Shown piece by piece: positions 61,694 through 64,000 of a stretch of DNA of 64,000 nucleotides. The DNA is from Setoptus koraiensis (lineage: Eukaryota; Arthropoda). The stretch lies in contig CM106586.1 in the NCBI GenBank assembly GCA_048013815.1, positions 12,028,001-12,092,000 of the forward strand, in the 5' to 3' direction. Each line of letters begins with the position of its first letter. Position 1 is the first letter of the stretch. The position numbers were made by a program, and so were the translations under genes. The notes beneath the pieces were generated by a model. It was not told the origin of the DNA and searched no databases. It saw nothing but the letters and a program-made list of their open reading frames with translations.

Positions 61694-61861
61694 GGTTGCT
61701 CGAGATGTTAATCAATAGGTCCAACAAAATCGGTTAAAAACCGATCCACAACGAGTGGAGATGCAGTCCTGAAAATTTGTAAGGCGACATGATACAACAA
61801 TGGCTCATTGAGGCCTTGGAATTGCTCAATCGACGAATTAATGTGAAGTAAGAATGTATGT

Positions 61862-62922
61862 TTAGATCAAAAAAGAATTGTAATTTATTATATAATTTTT
61901 CTTTAAATTGTCAGTAGTAATATTACTTCGATTGTCAGAGAAAATTGATTTGGTCTTAGAGAAGGATCGCTCTACATCACATGATGTCAAAGGTGCGAAT
62001 TTGAACTGTATTTTCTCTTCTAAACTAGTAAGGTTGCATAATTTCCGAAAGTCAGGATTCTTGTCCAATGCTTTCTCCAGTTTAAGGCTAGGTTCTTTGA
62101 GTTTAAGCTGGTCAATCTTGTTTTTTGTGTCTTCGACAATCTTTAATGCTTCATCCATTCTCAAATTCTGAGTTTCAAGTCGCTCAATTACATCAGCGAT
62201 GAATAGATAGTCTGAGATACTATAGAGTTCCGTCTCCAAATCACCATCTTCGATGGCCGAGAGACACACTTTCAAGCAGTTAGGTGGATCCTTTGAATTT
62301 TGTGAGGCCAGATATTGTTTAACAGAGGAAAGATTTGAGCAATAATAGTCCGCGGTCCTCAACCAAGTTCCCCATCTGGTAATAACAGGTTTGGGAGGGC
62401 ATAACAAGCCAGTTATCAACATAAATTCTTTTTTCCTCTTTATGCTGCCTCTAAGTATCTCTTTAAAAGCTCCGATAAACCTGTCGGCTACGGGATGCTT
62501 CGCTCTAATACATTCGGCAACTCTTTGCAGGCCGTAAGCTAAGCAGGTGATGTGATATGCCTGAGGTGAGAATTTTTTCATTTCTCTTACACTCTTCACC
62601 ATGTATGGTGCCTGGTCGCTTACAAATAGTTTTACCCGCTGGTATGGCGGCTCTTCACTATCTGGCCAAATTCTTCTGCAACATCTGAGGAATAATTTTT
62701 CCATTTCTACGCTGTTGGCAGCCTCGATGAAATCCACATACACTAACATAGACTTTGACGGCCTCCCATTGAGAGGTCCTACAATTACATTCACTTGTAG
62801 ACGATCCGATCGGTCTGTTGTCTCGTCCATGATTAAATAGATGTCATCATTTGCAATCGATTGACGGATAGTATCCATCATAATATCATATAATGAATCC
62901 AGTTTTTTAGCGCTTAATTTTA
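61862..62922 (-). mobile_element. hAT-superfamily transposase, C-terminal part, 5' truncated
   Basis: An open frame of about 353 codons; the first ATG is at 62881 (339 residues), and the frame is open to about 62922. It begins within the catalytic RNase-H-like region (YLIMDETTDRSDR). It continues through VKLFVSDQAPYMVKS and ITRWGTWLRTADYY, and ends with the hAT dimerisation motif (SCDVERSFSKTKSIFSDNRSN). This resembles the CGGBP1-associated hAT lineage. The N-terminal BED zinc finger and any first exon are absent. I see no terminal inverted repeats or target-site duplication around it. The remaining frame carries no internal stop, so the insertion is either young or has been kept. It is a plain DNA transposon relic next to a satellite array. 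Confidence 0.85.
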
Positions 62923-62929
62923 ATTAAGC

Positions 62930-63170
62930 TGCTATTGATGTGGGTCGGATGGATACGTTTATTCACGTGACTATGTAATCCTATGGAGGTTTGACTTAGT
63001 CAAATTTGTGAGAATCCTGCTAGACATAACACACGTATTCCTATGTAGATTCGACTTGGTCTATTATCGCTTCACTCGAAAATATTTTGTATGCAATCCT
63101 ATGGAGATTTGACTAGGTCACATTTGTGCGGAGTTCGGTGGTGACAAATCGAACTTCAAAATTGAAAATT
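62930..63170. repeat. Imperfect ~60-bp repeats (ATTCCTATGGAG / TTTGACTTGGTC)
   Basis: Three diverged copies of a unit containing AATCCTATGGAGGTTTGAC and AGTCAAATTTGTG are visible at about 62985, 63038 and 63098. They lie between the hAT ORF and the TTCGAA satellite. Confidence 0.6.
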
Positions 63171-64000
63171 CGAATTTCTTATAAGAATTTCATCTGCCCG
63201 TTCGATGTTCGATGGTCAGAGTTCGATGTTCGATAGTCATAGTTCGATCGTCATAATTCGAACTTCGAAATTCGAAAATTGAAAATTTGAATTCCCAATG
63301 ATAGTTTCAGCTGCATTGTCGGAATTCGATGGACAGAGTTCGATGTCCGATGGTCATAGTTCGATCGTCATAATTCGAACTTCGAATTTCGAATTTCGAA
63401 ATTCGAAATTCGAAAATTGAAAATTTGAATTCCCAATGATAGTTTCAGCTGCATTGTCGGAATTCGATGGACAGAGTTCGATGTCCGATGGTCATAGTTC
63501 GATCGTCATAATTCGAACTTCGAATTTCGAATTTCGAAATTCGAAAATTGAAAATTTGAATTTCCAATGATAGTTTCATCTGCTCGTTCGATGTTCGATG
63601 GTCACAGTTCTCAGTTCGATGGTCACAATTCGAACTTCGAAATTCGTATTCCTGATGAGAGTTTCAGATGCTTGTTCTATGTTCGATGGTCAGAGTTCCG
63701 TGGTCAGAGTTCCGTGGTCAGAGCTCGAAGGTCACAATTCGAAGTTCGAAATTCGAAATTGAAAATTCGAATTCCTGATGAGAGTTTCAGCTGCTCGTTC
63801 GATGTTCGATGGTCAGAGTTCGATGGTCACAATTCGAACTTCGAAATTCGAAATTCTAAATTGAAAATTCGGATTTCTGATAAGAGTTACAGCTGCTCGT
63901 TCGATGTTCGATGGTCACAATTCGAACTTCGAACTTCGAAAATTGAAAATTCGAATTTCTTATGATAGTTTAATCTGCTCTGTCGATGTTTGATGGTCAG
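63170..64000. repeat. Satellite-like array of ~80-140 bp units built on TTCGAA palindromes
   Basis: At least eight units run to the window edge. Anchoring on the TTTCAKCTGC motif gives unit starts at about 63188, 63305, 63443, 63574, 63662, 63785, 63887 and 63969, with spacings of 117, 138, 131, 88, 123, 102 and 82 bp. Each unit has GTTCGATG / GATGGTCA boxes followed by a variable run of AATTCGAACTTCGAAATTCG and a GAAAATTGAAAATT box. Length differences come mainly from the number of TTCGAA elements. The array continues beyond the window. Confidence 0.9.

Noticed and set aside
63567-63965. 132-codon ORF
   Set aside because: It lies wholly in the TTCGAA satellite and its translation repeats with the array (RWSEFDGHNSN-like units). 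No gene-like features.
62930-64000. tRNA B-box-like GTTCGA motifs
   Set aside because: They recur with the satellite unit and lack an A-box, a cloverleaf and acceptor stems.

Overview
This window is nuclear DNA of an animal, most likely a small-genome arthropod. An acariform mite is my best guess, but this is a weak inference. The evidence is a set of clear animal orthologues (TBL1/ebi, ARHGAP1, eIF3c, SEC22, TIM16, eL6, NPC1, ACSL3/4, sds22, KANSL2, a brainiac-like GT31 enzyme, Nervous wreck/FCHSD). Most are encoded in one exon or split by one or two short GT-AG introns. The DNA is AT-leaning with many microsatellites, and asparagine- and glutamine-rich insertions lie inside otherwise conserved proteins.

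Layout. 0.5-3 kb: a short secreted cysteine-rich protein (+), then TBL1 (-). 6.4-13.8 kb: ARHGAP1/Cdc42GAP (-), four coding exons with long introns. 15.6-41 kb is a dense block of mostly housekeeping genes in alternating orientation: GT31 glycosyltransferase (-), KANSL2 (+), sds22/PPP1R7 (-), a TBC RabGAP (+), long-chain acyl-CoA synthetase (-), an EK-rich repeat protein (-), eIF3c (-), SEC22 (+), TIM16 (-), ribosomal eL6 (+), a 55-residue ORF (-), NPC1 (+) and a small two-exon secreted peptide (-). Genes are packed head-to-head with shared upstream regions, or tail-to-tail with very short or overlapping 3' ends.

40.4-53.4 kb is different in character. It is GC-richer, full of trinucleotide and short-unit tandem repeats and candidate transcription-factor site clusters. 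Its only gene that I can support is an AIG1/ADTRP-family membrane hydrolase (-). 53.4-61.7 kb holds two large single-exon genes: a Nervous wreck/FCHSD F-BAR-SH3 protein (+) and an LDLa/MAM multidomain membrane protein (+). From 61.8 kb to the end the window leaves the gene-dense part: a 5'-truncated hAT transposase ORF (-), then imperfect tandem repeats whose main family is built on TTCGAA palindromes.

The genes do not form one pathway. Several serve membrane traffic and lipid handling (SEC22, TBC RabGAP, NPC1, ACSL, F-BAR/Nwk, CRAL-TRIO-RhoGAP, AIG1-type lipid hydrolase), but this may be chance. The least explained items are the two small secreted proteins, the 55-residue ORF beside NPC1, the EK-rich repeat protein, an orphan terminal exon near 57.7 kb, the cluster of palindromic TTACGTAA sites, and the repeat-rich 40-53 kb domain.
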